Source: Pseudomonas sp. (GTDB lineage: Bacteria > Pseudomonadota > Gammaproteobacteria > Pseudomonadales > Pseudomonadaceae). Taken from it: 64,000 bases of DNA. Positions within the stretch are counted from its first letter, which is position 1. Each line of letters begins with the position of its first letter. This document shows, piece by piece, positions 63,562 to 64,000 of the stretch. Location of the stretch: contig JAUVYN010000007.1 of assembly GCA_030603065.1 (NCBI GenBank), positions 21,189 to 85,188 on the forward strand, read 5' to 3'. Under the pieces are notes generated by a model. That model worked only from the letters and a program-made list of their open reading frames with translations. It ran no database searches and had not been told where the DNA came from. A program made the position numbers and the translations under genes.

Positions 63562-64000
63562 TCAGTGCCCTCCCTTGGGCTCGAACCAGGGGAAGAGGAC
63601 GCGGCAGAGTCCTTTCAGGATCCGGTCCATCAGGAAGGCAAGCAGGGTGATCCAGGCCACATAAGGCAGGATGACGTCCATCGCCAGGTAACGGCGCACC
63701 AGAAAGATGCGATAGCCCAGGCCGTCGGTCGAAGCGATAGCCTCGGCGGCGATCAGGAACAACCAGGCCGGGCCGAGGGACAGTGCCAGCCCCTGCAGCA
63801 GTCGTGGGAAAAGCTGCGGCAGCACCACGCGTATCAAAACCTGCCAGGTGTTGGCGCCAAGGGTCTGTGCCTTGATCAGCAGCTCACTGGGGATTTCGCT
63901 GACCCGCTGTTGCAGATCGCGGATCAGTACCGGGGTGATGCCGATGACGATCAGCATCACCTTTGACAGCTCGTCCAGGCCCAGCACAATGAACAGGATA
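63562..64000 (-). CDS. ABC transporter permease (NitT/TauT type), 5' end outside window
   Basis: Membrane subunit of the same importer; the frame is open to the right edge, so only the C-terminal 146 residues or so are seen. The EAA-type coupling motif reads EIPSELLIKAQTLGANTWQVLIRVVLPQLFPRLLQGL, and LSLGPAWLFLIAAEAIASTDGLGYRI is typical of taurine/nitrate permeases. A substrate-binding protein gene and the operon promoter are expected beyond 64000. Confidence 0.9.
   Translation of the reverse strand, partial: ILFIVLGLDELSKVMLIVIGITPVLIRDLQQRVSEIPSELLIKAQTLGANTWQVLIRVVLPQLFPRLLQGLALSLGPAWLFLIAAEAIASTDGLGYRIFLVRRYLAMDVILPYVAWITLLAFLMDRILKGLCRVLFPWFEPKGGH

Overview
The window is an ordinary-looking gammaproteobacterial chromosome segment of high G+C. 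Gene content and order match Pseudomonadaceae closely. The recognisable blocks are trxB / tRNA-Leu / queA-tgt-yajC-secD-secF / suhB / trmJ-cysE / ndk-rlmN-pilF-rodZ-ispG-hisS-yfgM-bamB-der / leuA / xseA / guaB-guaA / zapE / rplM-rpsI / petABC / sspAB / dolP-gmhA-yraN-lpoA / rsmI. I infer a Pseudomonas or close relative; the species cannot be read from this window.

Layout. 1-7.0 kb: the end of a dicarboxylate/amino-acid symporter, a metallo-beta-lactamase-fold hydrolase, an OmpA-like lipoprotein, a YihG-type acyltransferase, and pta-ackA (acetate overflow). 7.1-13.3 kb: a SlyD-like FKBP, a NemR-like TetR regulator with an Old Yellow Enzyme reductase, a glycosyltransferase, cysZ, a peroxiredoxin and trxB. 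13.4-19.1 kb: tRNA-Leu(CAA), queuosine genes and the SecDF-YajC translocon accessory. 19.1-32.1 kb: suhB, then a long run of housekeeping genes. Here the usual isc iron-sulfur operon is reduced to one cysteine desulfurase gene between cysE and ndk. 32.1-43.6 kb: leuA, an M23 peptidase, xseA, guaBA, a four-gene MCE/Mla-type lipid transporter and zapG. 43.7-57.3 kb: a hydrolase, zapE, a GlxA-type regulator, an aldo/keto reductase, ribosomal proteins, the cytochrome bc1 complex, stringent starvation proteins, envelope lipoproteins and rsmI. 57.3-57.7 kb: a noncoding block of REP-like hairpins with a 214-bp direct duplication. 57.7-64 kb: a minus-strand operon running off the right edge. It encodes an ABC transporter, two DUF1989 proteins and a biotin-dependent carboxylase of the urea carboxylase family, best read as guanidine uptake and degradation.

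The two most notable points are as follows. (1) The IscS-type desulfurase keeps Lys206 and Cys328 at the same numbers as E. coli IscS but ends at residue 384, losing exactly the conserved C-terminal tail used to dock the scaffold IscU. The genes iscR, iscU, iscA, hscB, hscA, fdx and iscX are all absent around it. (2) The carboxylase operon lies where rnpB and the mraZ/dcw cluster normally follow rsmI in pseudomonads, with the REP array at the junction. It carries the carboxylase and both deiminase-type subunits but no allophanate hydrolase at its 3' end.
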